From Roseiarcus sp963765375 (GTDB lineage Bacteria; Pseudomonadota; Alphaproteobacteria; Rhizobiales; Beijerinckiaceae): a DNA stretch of 64,000 nucleotides. Location of the stretch: positions 1,010,848 through 1,074,847 of the forward strand of contig CAVXVZ010000005.1 in NCBI GenBank assembly GCA_963765375.1, written 5' to 3'. Below are positions 51,155-60,137 of this stretch, one piece after another. Positions within the stretch are counted from its first letter, which is position 1, and each line of letters opens with the position of its first letter. Under the pieces are notes generated by a model that made no database searches, was not told where the DNA came from, and worked only from the letters and a program-made list of their open reading frames with translations. The translations under genes and the position numbers were made by a program.

Positions 51155-51526
51155 TCACAACTCGGCGTCGCGCTCTTTCCGCCGCCGGCCGGGCGACTTC
51201 TTCCTCGGGCCCTCCTTGCCGCCCGCGCCGCGGCCCTCGCCCGCGCCTTTCTTCTGCGCATGAGCCGCCGGCGCGGGGCGGGCGGCGGTTTGGGCAATGG
51301 GCGCCGGACCCGCTCCGGACCAAAACCGGACCCAGGGGTTCGAGATCATGCCCCTCGGCGCTTCAGCCGCCGGGGCGATGCGCCTTGTCGCGGCGTCGAA
51401 GACTGGGGCGGCGCCGACGCTCTTGCGCACGATATCGGGACCATGGCCGTGATGGTGGGGGTCGGTCCGATGCGGCGGCCGGGGGCGTTCGCGCGCTTCG
51501 CCCGCGGGCTTTTTCGTCACGGTCAT
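51155..51526 (-). CDS. Basic low-complexity hypothetical protein
   Basis: 123 residues. N-terminal part rich in Pro, His and Arg (HRTDPHHHGHGPDIVRK, a potential metal-binding stretch), middle AAPRGMISNPWVRFWSG, and a Lys/Arg/Gly-rich tail (KKGAGEGRGAGGKEGPRKKS). Likely disordered. Last gene of the unknown operon, 15 bases after the small domain protein; GGAGCTCC lies before ATG 51526. The high GC makes shadow frames likely, but the spacing and ribosome site support it as real. Confidence 0.5.
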   Translation of the reverse strand: MTVTKKPAGEARERPRPPHRTDPHHHGHGPDIVRKSVGAAPVFDAATRRIAPAAEAPRGMISNPWVRFWSGAGPAPIAQTAARPAPAAHAQKKGAGEGRGAGGKEGPRKKSPGRRRKERDAEL

Positions 51527-51541
51527 GAAGGAGCTCCGTCG

Positions 51542-51796
51542 TCAGAGATTCAGGATCGCGTAGCGCCCCTCGACGCCGACGCTTTGCGCCGTGAGATTGG
51601 TTATCGTGACGTGATACGTGACGCCGCCCGAGGAGTTCTCGACCGCCACGCTCCACTGAAGCTGCGGCCCGCCCAGGGTCGGCGTCGTGGGCACGATCAT
51701 CCAGACCACGTCAAGCGACGGATCCCAGCCCCAGGTGTAGTAGTCGATCACAGCGTGCGGCGCCATCGTGTCGACGATCTGCGTTCCAAAGACCAT
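51542..51796 (-). CDS. Stand-alone copy of the propeller protein's C-terminal domain
   Basis: 84 residues with alternating hydrophobic residues, as in a beta sandwich. It aligns over its full length with residues ~434-517 of the upstream Asp-box protein: FGTQxxDTMxPHAxIDYYTW, then GW, DVVW, GGPQ, W-V-VE, TYHxxITNLT and VEGRYA. About 47 of 84 positions are identical by eye. No signal peptide, no cysteines. Twelve bases downstream of the large gene, GAGGTC-type site before ATG 51796. I do not recognise the domain; it may be a subunit, decoy or anchoring module. Confidence 0.7.
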   Translation of the reverse strand: MVFGTQIVDTMAPHAVIDYYTWGWDPSLDVVWMIVPTTPTLGGPQLQWSVAVENSSGGVTYHVTITNLTAQSVGVEGRYAILNL

Positions 51797-51808
51797 GGCG
51801 GACCTCTT

Positions 51809-53362
51809 TCAAACCGCAAGCACGGCGTAGCGTCCTTCGACGCTGAGCGGCGCGTTGGTCAGGTTGGTGATGACGATGTGATAGGTGAGGAAATAGCCAT
51901 CGGGCGAACGCTCGACTTGCACGTTCCAGGTCATCTGCGGGCCGCCGTCGGTCGCGGAGTCCGACATCGGCGTCCAGACGACGTCCCAGCAGGCCGGCCA
52001 GCCCCAGGTATAGTAGTCGATGGTCGCGTGCGGCGGCATCGTGTCGGTCCATTGCGTGCCGAACCACGGCCCCTCGATCATCGCCGAACCGTAGAACATC
52101 TCCTGAATGCCGGTTCTCGTGTCGGTCCAGAAGACGCCGAACCCGTTCGACGATCCGTCGAGGCCGAAATACTCGCCGATGAAGGTGGTCGAGGCGTCGC
52201 CATGCGACCATGGCGCGTCCACCTTCGGGTCCCAGGCGCGGTCGGTCACGGTGTCGCGGGTCGAGAAGGTCACGCCGTTGTTGGTCGACTGCGCAAGGCA
52301 GACGTCGATCAGGGGAGGCCCGCCGGACCATTTCGGGCCGAACTCGTAGAAGGCGCATCCGATGTGGCCGTTGGGCAGCGCGGCGATTTGGGCGTGGAAG
52401 TCGTGCTGGTCCGCCCCGGAAGCGAGGGCGCCTGAGAGAAGCGGTTGGCCCGTCGGCGCGTTGAGCCAGGCGGCGCCGCCATTATGGGAATAGGCGTAGT
52501 AGATGCGCGACACGCCTTCGCGCAAATCGGCCCACGACAGGACGATCGTCCCGCCCGCTCCCGCCGTGCAGGAGGCGATTGTCACCACGCGGAACGAACC
52601 TCCGGGCAATTCGGAAAAGCCGCCCGGCGCGGACAAAGGCGGGCTCGTCAGCGGCGTCATGCCGCTGACCGCGGCGACGGGGGCGGAAAAGCTGCCGCCG
52701 CCGTCGGTCGACTTCACGAACATGATGTCCGAGCCCGCCATCCAGACGACGTAAACCGTCCCGTCGGACGCCACCGAAATCTGCGGAGAAAACGAAAAGG
52801 GTCCCAGCGAGGAGCCCGGCGTCTGCCCGGCGACGCCCGTCCAGGTCGCGCCGTTGTTGGTGGTGCGGGCAAACGCGCAAACCCCGGCGTTCAGGTTATC
52901 CCAGGCGACGTAAACATTGCCGTAGTGCGGGCTCGACGGATTGGTGTCGCTCGCCGCCCACTGCTTGTCGTCGCCCGAGCTTGTATGGATCAGGTCGGGC
53001 GGGCTCCAGGTCTTGCCGCCGTCGGCGGAGCTGTACATGGCGATGCCGATCAGCGCGCCGTTCAGGCCGGGCGCAAAGGCGAGGCCGGCGAGCCAGACGT
53101 TGCCGGCCTTGTCCCAGGCGAGCGTCGGATCGGAAATGCCCGCCCAACCGGACTCAAGCCCGAAGGGCGCGGCCTCGAGCCACGAGACGCCGCCATCGAA
53201 CGACGCATAGGCTGCGAGCGAGAATTCATACATGTCCGGGTTCGTGAACCGCTTCGACGCTCCGACAATGTTGGAAGAGTTGCGGGGATTGACGGAGATC
53301 GCGCATTCGCTGCGTGCGTTGTTGGCGCTCGTATCGAAGGTCACTTGAGTATTGCAGAACAC
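51809..53362 (-). CDS. Asp-box (sialidase/BNR-repeat) beta-propeller protein with novel C-terminal domain
   Basis: 517 residues. At least six Asp-box repeats of the S-x-D-x-G-x-x-W kind (SFDGGVSW, SSADGGKTW, TTNNGATW, STDGGGSF, SHNGGAAW, STNNGVTF) in residues ~50-380, giving a six-bladed propeller as in sialidases and BNR-repeat glycoside hydrolases. Sialidase catalytic residues (Arg triad, Tyr/Glu pair, FRIP motif) are not evident, so it may bind rather than cleave. Residues ~434-517 are the domain encoded alone by the next gene. GTG start at 53362 with GGAGGGCT upstream; a stop codon lies 17 codons before it, so no longer form and no signal peptide exist. Confidence 0.78.
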   Translation of the reverse strand: MFCNTQVTFDTSANNARSECAISVNPRNSSNIVGASKRFTNPDMYEFSLAAYASFDGGVSWLEAAPFGLESGWAGISDPTLAWDKAGNVWLAGLAFAPGLNGALIGIAMYSSADGGKTWSPPDLIHTSSGDDKQWAASDTNPSSPHYGNVYVAWDNLNAGVCAFARTTNNGATWTGVAGQTPGSSLGPFSFSPQISVASDGTVYVVWMAGSDIMFVKSTDGGGSFSAPVAAVSGMTPLTSPPLSAPGGFSELPGGSFRVVTIASCTAGAGGTIVLSWADLREGVSRIYYAYSHNGGAAWLNAPTGQPLLSGALASGADQHDFHAQIAALPNGHIGCAFYEFGPKWSGGPPLIDVCLAQSTNNGVTFSTRDTVTDRAWDPKVDAPWSHGDASTTFIGEYFGLDGSSNGFGVFWTDTRTGIQEMFYGSAMIEGPWFGTQWTDTMPPHATIDYYTWGWPACWDVVWTPMSDSATDGGPQMTWNVQVERSPDGYFLTYHIVITNLTNAPLSVEGRYAVLAV

Positions 53363-53407
53363 GTCCAGCCCTCCGAGTGCGACTGCGACCCGTGTATTCG
53401 GCGCGTC

Positions 53408-53662
53408 CTACCTCATACCGGCGGACGACCCGATTTGGCGGAACGCTCGCCATTCCCGTCGCGCGAGCCAGGAGGCGACGACAAAGACCGCGACCGCCCC
53501 CAACGACAGGCCCCATTCGAAGCCGCCGCTGTCATTGTCCGGCGCGAAGCCAGTGGTGCGTTCGATCCAGTCAGGGGAGATGAGCGACGCCACGAGAAAG
53601 ACAATCGCCAGGATCGCGGTCAGCAATTCTAAAGTGAATCGAATTTTTGGGGCCCAAGTCAT
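53408..53662 (-). CDS. Small membrane protein, two transmembrane segments
   Basis: 84 residues. Hydrophobic segments at ~11-30 (LELLTAILAIVFLVASLIS) and ~49-66 (WGLSLGAVAVFVVASWLA), with a short exterior loop WIERTTGFAPDNDSGGFE between and a basic C-terminus. No family recognised. GGGGGGTTGC precedes ATG 53662. First gene of the minus-strand run, 45 bases before the propeller protein gene, so it may anchor or secrete the operon's other products; that is inference from position only. Confidence 0.65.
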   Translation of the reverse strand: MTWAPKIRFTLELLTAILAIVFLVASLISPDWIERTTGFAPDNDSGGFEWGLSLGAVAVFVVASWLARREWRAFRQIGSSAGMR

Positions 53663-54074
53663 AGCAACCCCCCCCTTATCCAGTCAGTCAACTGAATTCA
53701 TATTCTTCGCTTAAAGTAAAAGCCTATATCATTTCTATCGAGAAAGTCAAGCGCGTTCCCGCGTCTTCCAGGACTCCGCACTCAAGTTGACAGAAGGGGA
53801 AATCCGGGGTTCGCCCGAGACGTTGAAAACCGCGGAGGGGAAATCGCGGGCTCGGCGACTGGCGTCGCGGTCGCGCCCACCGGCGGGCGTCCGCTTCCGC
53901 TCCGTGCTATCGTTCAATCTTGTACGCACCGTGCGAGAAAGCGCACAATGGCCAGTCCGAGCCTCGCCGATCTCGACGCCTTCGTCGCCGTCGCCCGCGC
54001 GCGCGGCTTTCGCAGCGCGGCTGCGGCGCGCGGCGGATCGGCCTCGGCCTTGAGCGAAGCGGTGCGCCGGCTAG

Positions 54075-55687
54075 CAGCCTGTCGGACTTAGCGGGACGTT
54101 GGCGGTTTGGAAGGGACAGGCGAGATTTGGCGAGTTAGAATCGCGGCATTGATTCGCCTTGAGCCTGCGCATGAGCAATTTCCGCACGATTGATCGGCAG
54201 ACGGGTTATCTTCTGCCGCCTTCGGTGGACGAGTGGCTGCCAGAGAAGCATTTGGCGCGCTTTGTGGTTGAAGTGATCGACGGGCTCGACCTTCGCGCGA
54301 TGAGTGGCGAGTATCGCGGCTCGGGTTCGGCGTCCTACCATCCCAGGGTGTTGGTGGGTCTTCTTGTTTACGGCTACGCGACGGGGGTGTTTTCGAGCCG
54401 CAAGCTGGAGCGGGCGACGTATGACTCGGTGGCGTTTCGTTTCATCGCGGCCAACGATCATCCCGACCACGACACGCTGGCGACGTTTCGCCGGCGTTTT
54501 CTCAAACCGATCGAGGGGCTGTTCGTCCAAGTGTTGCTGCTTGCGCGCGAGATGGGCGTGCTGAAGATGGGAACCATCGGCCTCGACGGGACGAAATTCA
54601 CGCCAACGCCAGCCGGCACAGCGCGCTTTCCTATGAGCATGCGGGCAAGATCGAGGCGCAACTGAAGGGCGAGGTCGCCGATTTGATGGCCAAGGCCGAG
54701 GCGGCGGACGCGGCGGACCTTCCCGACGGCATGTCAATTCCCGACGAACTGGCGCGGCGCGAGGAGCGTCTGGGCAAGATCGCCGAGGCGCGCGCCAAGA
54801 TCGAGGCGCGCGCCAGGGAGCGCCACGCGCGCGAATTGGCGGAACATGAAGCCAAAATGGCGGCGCGCGCGGCCAAGACGGCGGCGACGGGCAAGAAGCC
54901 GGGCGGCAAGGCGCCGCAGCCGCCGCCCGAGGGGCCGCTGCCGAGCGATCAGGTCAATCTGACCGATGAAAACTCGCGCATCATGCCGGTGGCCGGCGGC
55001 GGCTTCGATCAATGCTACAACGCGCAGGCGGCGGTCGCCGTCGGCAGCCTGCTGGTGGTGGCGACCGAGGTGGTCCAGGCGCCCAACGACAAGAACCAGG
55101 TCGAGCCGATGCTGGGCAAGATCGGCGCTTTGCCCGAGGCCTTGGGCGAGGCCGAAACTCTGCTGGCGGACACCGGCTATTTCAGCGCGGGCAATGTCGA
55201 GGCTTGCGAAGAGGCGGGAATCGAACCGGCGATCGCGATGGGCCGCCAGCCGCACCATCCGCCTTTGGCCGAGCGCTTCGAGCCGGCGCCGGCCGCGCCG
55301 GACAATCCGACGCCGGTCGAGGCGATGGCGCATCGTTTGAAGACGCCTCGAGGCCGGGCGCTCTACGCCCTGCGCAAACAGACCCCCGAACCGGTGTTCG
55401 GCATCATCAAATCCGTGCTCGGGTTCCGTCAATTTTCACTGCGCGGGCTCGAAAAAGTGCGCGGCGAGTGGAGCCTCGTGACCATGGCCTGGAACATGAA
55501 GCGAATGTTCGCCCTCGCCCCCGCCTATTGAAGGCGGGGCGCCCCGGCGCAGAGAAGATCCAGCTCCATCGCCGATCCAACAAACTCAATCGCAACGCCC
55601 ACAAAGCTCAACAGGGCGCCGACCGCCGCCGCAACGCGGGTAGGCCGGTTTCAAAGACCAGCTGCAAGGACTCAGTCCGACAGGCTG
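54075..55687 (+). mobile_element. IS1182-like insertion sequence A, 1613 bp
   Basis: Ends carry a 14-bp perfect inverted repeat CAGCCTGTCGGACT (54075-54088 and, reversed, 55674-55687). Flanked on both sides by CTAG (54071-54074 and 55688-55691), the 4-bp target duplication. Holds one transposase gene on the plus strand, broken by a frameshift. Inserted in lysR, directly next to element B. Confidence 0.9.
54171..55531 (+). pseudogene. IS1182-family transposase, frameshifted (element A)
   Basis: N-terminal DUF772/InsH-type domain (FRTIDRQTGYLLPPSVDEWL, GVFSSRKLERATYDSVAFRF, HPDHDTLATFRRRF) and the first catalytic Asp in GLDGTK. In the run AAA at 54594-54596 one A is missing: restoring it gives the normal KIHANASRHSALSYEHAGK and joins the frame that continues to 55531. 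The second part has NAQAAV, ADTGYFS with the second Asp, and the C-terminal VFGIIKSVLGFRQFSLRGLEKVRGEWSL. Transposase A is therefore probably inactive unless translated by frameshifting. Confidence 0.88.
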
Positions 55688-55691
55688 CTAG

Positions 55692-57263
55692 GAGCCTGTC
55701 TGCTTAATCCCGGCGAGCTGGGATTTGAACCGCTCAAGCCAGTCGGAGAGCCGGATGCAGCAAATTCGCGCATCCGGTTTGATGTAAGGGTGGAAGCTTT
55801 GCGGCCATCGTTCGTTGCACCGTTTCCGAGGTGGCGAAGCTCAGCCGGTTGCGAGTGCGGCAAGGGACGGGGTCCGCCCCTGGGCGAGCTTCAAGATATT
55901 GTGGGCGAGGCAGACGAGGCCCCACTCGTTGGCGACCTTCTCGACGCCGCGCAAGAGAAACTGACGGAAGCCGCGCGCCTGCTTGATCTGTCCGAACACC
56001 GGCTCGGGCAGCTGCTTTCTTAAGCGGTAGGGGCTGGAGTGCCCGCCGGCCTTGATTCTTTCGCGCATGGCGGCGACGCGGGCGCCGCCGCCTTCTCCTT
56101 CCCCGGCGTGCTTGGCCCGCCCCGGCGCGATATAGGCGTCGATCTCGCGTTCCTCCATCGCCGCAAGGTTGGCGTCGGAGCAATAGCCCGCGTCCGCCGA
56201 CAGTTGCGTCGGCTTCTTGCCCAGATTGGCTTCGATGGCGTCGGCGATCGGCGCCAATTGATGTTGATCGCTCTGCTTCGCGTCGAGGCCGTGGGCGACG
56301 ATCACCTGCGCCGTCGCGTCGACCGCCGCCTGCGCATTGTAGCCCTGGATGAAGCCGTCCTTGGTTTTCATGATGCGGCTTTCGGGATCGGTGAAGTTCT
56401 TCTGCGCTTTGGGGTCAGGCTCTTCGGATGGCGGGGCGGCGGGCTTGCCCGGTTTCTTGCGGCCCTCGGCTTGTCGCCGCTCCTCGGCCTCGGCCTGCGC
56501 TTTGGCCTTGGCCGCCGCGGCCGCTTTCGCCTCGGCCTCCAATTCGGCCTTCGCCGCCCGGATCTTCTCGGCGCGCTTCTTCTTGTCGGCAACCCATTTG
56601 GGCAGCTCCTCGCCGCTCTTGTCGCGGCCGAAGGCTCTGTCTTCCTCGGCGTCCGCAGCCTCGGCTGCGCTCAGCCACCGATCGACCTCGGCCTCGAGCT
56701 CCGCCGCACGCTTCTCCATGCGCTCGTAGCTCATCGCCTTGTGCTTGGAGGCGTTCGCCTTGATCTTCGTCCCGTCGAGCGCGACATGGCCGAGCTTCAC
56801 AAATCCCGCCTGTTCGCACAGCTTGAGAACTTGCCCGAACAGTCCCGCAAGCGCCTTCAAGTGCCGCTTGCGGAAGTCGGAGACGGTGCGAAAATCCGGC
56901 GGATCGAGCCCGACAATGCTCATGAAGTCGACCCGTTCGCGCGTCGCCTTGGCGATCCGGCGCGACGAGTAGACGCCGTGACAATAGCCGTACAGCAACA
57001 GCGCCGTCATCATCGCCGGGTCAAACGGCGGCTGCCCGCGCTCGCTCGCATACCCGGATTCGATCTCACCAAGGTCGAGATGCTCGAGCACAAGCGCCAA
57101 AATGAAGCGAGCCAGATGGTCCTCGCCGACAAAGTCCTGCACGCTCGGCGGCAACAACAGCGGCTGATCGATCGTCCAGGGCCGGAAGGTCTTGCTCATA
57201 AGCAAGCAGAATCCAATTCGCGCAAACGCCGCCACCAAAATCCGCCATTTCTCGGACAGGCTC
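55692..57263 (-). mobile_element. IS1182-like insertion sequence B, 1572 bp
   Basis: Ends share GAGCCTGTC as inverted repeat, imperfect beyond it (left GAGCCTGTCTGCTTAATCCC, right reversed GAGCCTGTCCGAGAAATGGC). CTAG on both sides (55688-55691, shared with element A, and 57264-57267). Its ends resemble but are not identical to element A, and its transposase is clearly different, so two separate insertions took place at the same site. Confidence 0.9.
55841..57199 (-). CDS. IS1182-family transposase (element B), intact
   Basis: 452 residues. DUF772-like N-terminus (FRPWTIDQPLLLPPSVQDFV, GVYSSRRIAKATRERVDFM), first catalytic Asp in ALDGTKIKANASKHKAMSYERM, a long Ala/Lys/Glu-rich coiled-coil insertion (~230-290), second Asp in SADAGYCSD, and the C-terminal EPVFGQIKQARGFRQFLLRGVEKVANEWGLV with the Glu region. 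Start at ATG 57199; the longer frame to 57493 runs into lysR. No disruption visible, so this element may still be able to move and to mobilise A if the ends are recognised. Confidence 0.92.
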   Translation of the reverse strand: MSKTFRPWTIDQPLLLPPSVQDFVGEDHLARFILALVLEHLDLGEIESGYASERGQPPFDPAMMTALLLYGYCHGVYSSRRIAKATRERVDFMSIVGLDPPDFRTVSDFRKRHLKALAGLFGQVLKLCEQAGFVKLGHVALDGTKIKANASKHKAMSYERMEKRAAELEAEVDRWLSAAEAADAEEDRAFGRDKSGEELPKWVADKKKRAEKIRAAKAELEAEAKAAAAAKAKAQAEAEERRQAEGRKKPGKPAAPPSEEPDPKAQKNFTDPESRIMKTKDGFIQGYNAQAAVDATAQVIVAHGLDAKQSDQHQLAPIADAIEANLGKKPTQLSADAGYCSDANLAAMEEREIDAYIAPGRAKHAGEGEGGGARVAAMRERIKAGGHSSPYRLRKQLPEPVFGQIKQARGFRQFLLRGVEKVANEWGLVCLAHNILKLAQGRTPSLAALATG

Positions 57264-58013
57264 CTAGAGGCGGCGCTCGGCGTCAGGCTCCTCAATCGGA
57301 CGACCCGAGGCGTCACGCCCACCGAAGCCGGCCAGCGCCTGCTCGAGCGCCTCATGCCCGCGCTCGGCGAGATCGAAAGCGGGCTCGATGTGGTCAACGG
57401 CTTTCGTTCGAGCCCGCGCGGCGCGCTCAAGCTCAACGTGCCGGTGATCGTGGCGATGAAGATCCTGCCGCCGATCGCCAGCCGCTTTCTCAAGGCTTAT
57501 CCGGGGGTGCGGCTCGAGATCGCCGCGAGCGACGACTTCATCGACATTGTTGCGGCAGGCTTCGACGCCGGCATCCGCTACGAGGAGCGGATCGAGCGCG
57601 ACATGATCGCGGTCCCGATCGGCCCGCGGGTGCAGCATTCCGTCGCCGCCGCGGCGCCGGCCTATCTCGCCGCCCATGGAATCCCGGCCCACCCGCGCGA
57701 CCTCGTCAATCACGCCTGCATCCGCCATCGGTTCGCAAGCGGCGCCGTCGCCGAGCCATGGGAATTCGAGCGCGGCGGCGAGATCGTGCAAATCAAGCCG
57801 GACGGGCCGCTGGTCGCCTCCGCGATCGAACTCGAGCTTGGCGCGGCGGTCGCGGGCTTGGGATCGTCTGCACCTTCGAGGATTTCCTAAGCCAGGCGCT
57901 CGCCCGCGGCGAACTGACCGAGGTGCTCGCCGACTGGCGGCAGAGCTTCTCCGGGCCGTTCCTCTATTATCCGAGCCGCCACATGCCCGCCCCCTTACGG
58001 GCCTTCGTGGACC

Positions 58014-58751
58014 TCACACGCAAGGACGGGTAGCCTCTGCAGAGCGGGGCTGACGCTGCCGGCGATGGGCGGCGAAGACGAGGCCGGCGAAGCCGAGCAG
58101 CATCATCGCCCAGGTCGAGGGCTCGGGAGCCGACGGCGACGTCGCGATCGCCGCGATTTCGAACGAGTTGCCGAGATCCGTGCCGGTTTCGGCCGTGCCA
58201 AGGCTCGAGATCGTGCCGCCCGTGTCGGTGAACCTGAACCAGCCGTTCGAGGTAGAGCCCATGATCGTCGGGGCGCCGTCACCAGGCAAGGTTACGCCGG
58301 AAATCGTCGTCCAGTCACTCCCCGTGAATACGGTTGTACCATTGCTCGCCGTGATGGTGAGACTGTTTCCGGCGTCAAGCGACCCGATGTACAGATAAAT
58401 CGTGCGCTGTCCCGTGGCGAAGGTCCAGGTGGAACTATCGCCATTGTTGTCGGCAAAGAAGTTGCCGGCGTAGCCGCTGCCCGGGGGGTAGGCGACCGGA
58501 ATGCTGGTCCACGGCGCCGCAACGAACGATGAGGGGTCGGTAATTCCCGATGTAGTGCCACCGCCCGTGTTATAGACGGCGCCGCCGTTATACGGGGCGC
58601 CAGCCGGAAGCAAAGAGAAGTCGACGACCGACGTGGCGCCCGGCGGCAGGATTGTAGGCGAACCCAAGGAACTGAACGACGCAACAACCGCCGCGTTCGC
58701 ATGCGAAGCCACAGCGACAGCCGCCGCCGCCGCAAGAAGAAGCTTTTTCAT
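58014..58751 (-). CDS. PEP-CTERM sorting-domain protein
   Basis: 245 residues: signal peptide (MKKLLLAAAAAVAVASHANA), a Gly/Ser/Thr-rich beta-type body with few charges, and the PEP-CTERM tail PEPSTWAMMLLGFAGLVFAA followed by HRRQRQ. Such proteins are exported and processed by exosortase at the PEP motif, usually in species with exopolysaccharide. No exosortase or epsH-like gene lies in the window. A longer Arg/Pro tail (PRSAEATRPCV) after the basic cluster is unusual and overlaps the end of the broken lysR gene, so the C-terminus may have been altered by the nearby rearrangement. Confidence 0.9.
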   Translation of the reverse strand: MKKLLLAAAAAVAVASHANAAVVASFSSLGSPTILPPGATSVVDFSLLPAGAPYNGGAVYNTGGGTTSGITDPSSFVAAPWTSIPVAYPPGSGYAGNFFADNNGDSSTWTFATGQRTIYLYIGSLDAGNSLTITASNGTTVFTGSDWTTISGVTLPGDGAPTIMGSTSNGWFRFTDTGGTISSLGTAETGTDLGNSFEIAAIATSPSAPEPSTWAMMLLGFAGLVFAAHRRQRQPRSAEATRPCV

Positions 58752-59131
58752 GACAACCCCAATTCAACGCTTTGCCGCAGCAGAAAAACTACGATGCTGA
58801 AATTGCGAAGTCAATAATGTGATTTCCGCCGAAAATCGGCGAAAGCTGCGGCATTTCCCAGTGATGGCCCGATGCTGAATCTCACGCTGTCGTCACTGGA
58901 CAGCGAATCAGCCCTATTCAACATTGCCCTTGGCCGCGCCGAACTCCCCTTGTCTGGCACACACGCGGCCCAGGCCAGGCGTGAGGTTCCGTAGGTTCGG
59001 GCTTCACGCCAGCGAGCCGCCCCTCTGCCGCCGATGGCCTCCCCAAGCACCGCAGAAGCCCGCTGGCGGCCTTTTGGCCTCGCCAGCCGCCTTTGGCCCT
59101 GCCGTTCTTGCTACGTTCTCATGGCCCGGCT

Positions 59132-59368
59132 ATGGTCCGCCCCATGCTCGACCTGACGCCCGCCGACCCCAACGACCTTGCCGCCGCCCTTGCCTTCGCT
59201 TTGCGGTATTCAGGCCGCAAGCGGGTCCACAACGCCGACGAACTCATGTCTGAAATTGTCGCCAAGCGCCTGGTTGAACACCTTGAGCGCAGCGGCTTCG
59301 TGGTCATGAAACGACCGCCTGACATTGGCGGCGCGGCGCTTGGGCGCGGGTTTGAGCCGTCAGGCTAG
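59132..59368 (+). CDS. Conserved small hypothetical protein
   Basis: 78 residues: LTPADPNDLAAALAFALRYS, GRKRVHNADELMSEIVAKRL, VEHLERSGFVVMKRPPDIGG. Short helix-rich protein of the kind I have seen in Hyphomicrobiales genomes without known function. ATG 59132 or ATG 59144 could be the start. The preceding gap 58752-59131 holds no gene; a GC-rich hairpin lies at 59062-59087. The codon composition agrees with the neighbouring real genes, supporting it as coding. Confidence 0.65.
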   Translation: MVRPMLDLTPADPNDLAAALAFALRYSGRKRVHNADELMSEIVAKRLVEHLERSGFVVMKRPPDIGGAALGRGFEPSG

Positions 59369-59402
59369 CCGTCTACAGCGCCGATATCCGCTTGAGCCGC
59401 GC

Positions 59403-60137
59403 TCAGGCTAACCGCATGCTCCGCCGATATCCAGCGTAACCGAGCCCCGCGAAGCCGAGCAGCGCCATCGCCCAGGTCGAGGGCTCGGGCACGGCGACCA
59501 GCAAAATCGGTCCGACGGACGTGGACGGAGACGTGAACGGCGGCGGCAGGTCGAGCGTTATGTCGGCGAACACATCGAAGAAACTGTTGATTCTGAACGC
59601 GGGGCCGTCGGCCGCGACGGTCGTCGTCCCGGACGACGTATCCGAAGGATTTGAAGTGTCGAGACCGACCATGAGCGTCCGGCCGTCCAGCAAGGGCACG
59701 CTCGGCAAAGACAGCGGGCCGCTCAGCGTGAGCGCGGTGAGATCGACGGTGAAGGATCCGGTCTCGGTGTTCGAGGTTCGGCCGAGGACCGTCTCGTCAA
59801 TCGTTCCGGTGAGCGCGACCGACCCGATAATCGTGGTCCCTCCTACCGGCGTCAGCGTCGCGTCGTAGGTGACATTCGCAACAATGTCCTGATTGCCGCC
59901 GCTGAACGTATCGGAGACTATGCTTGTCTGAATGAACGGGCCGGGATTGACGCACGCGGTGGCCACCGTAAAGCAGCCCGCGCCGGCGCCCGGCGACACG
60001 TAGGGAACGCCGATGAGCGGCAGCGAAGCCGTGGGCGTAACGACCGCAGCTTGAGCCGATCCCGCGAGCGCCCCGGAGAGGGCAACTCCTGTCGCGAGAA
60101 AGCCAAAGCGCGCCTGCTTTGATCGTAAGAATTGCAT
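59403..60137 (-). CDS. PEP-CTERM sorting-domain protein
   Basis: 244 residues: signal peptide (MQFLRSKQARFGFLATGVALSGALAGSAQA), a low-complexity Thr/Ser/Gly-rich beta body, and the tail VPEPSTWAMALLGFAGLGYA followed by GYRRSMRLA. The tail is the standard alphaproteobacterial PEP-CTERM signal. Similar to but not closely related to the other PEP-CTERM protein 1 kb away; bodies do not align by eye. The two are not in one operon, since the small plus-strand gene lies between. Confidence 0.92.
   Translation of the reverse strand: MQFLRSKQARFGFLATGVALSGALAGSAQAAVVTPTASLPLIGVPYVSPGAGAGCFTVATACVNPGPFIQTSIVSDTFSGGNQDIVANVTYDATLTPVGGTTIIGSVALTGTIDETVLGRTSNTETGSFTVDLTALTLSGPLSLPSVPLLDGRTLMVGLDTSNPSDTSSGTTTVAADGPAFRINSFFDVFADITLDLPPPFTSPSTSVGPILLVAVPEPSTWAMALLGFAGLGYAGYRRSMRLA

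Larger units (their letters stand above)
53948..58033 (+). pseudogene. LysR-family regulator split by two insertion sequences and frameshifted
   Basis: 5' part 53948-54074: SLADLDAFVAVARARGFRSA, then SEAVRRL, the LysR helix-turn-helix. 3' part from 57268: EAALGVRLLNRTTRGVTPTE, then a substrate domain (ALKLNVPVIVAMKILPPIAS). Joining CGGCTAG (54068-54074) to AGGCGG (57268) gives VRRLEAALGV, the normal sequence. A further one-base loss near 57860 shifts the end: the natural continuation GIVCTFEDFLSQALARGELT to TAG 58033 is in another frame. The gene is inactive; its last 20 bases overlap the convergent PEP-CTERM gene. Confidence 0.9.

Noticed and set aside
50956..52435. Long plus frames across the unknown operon
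   Set aside because: Antisense to the propeller protein, whose Asp-box repeats prove the minus-strand coding.
56039..58033. 664-codon plus frame
   Set aside because: Most of it is antisense to the intact transposase; only its last ~58 codons are meaningful, being the frameshifted C-terminus of the broken lysR gene.
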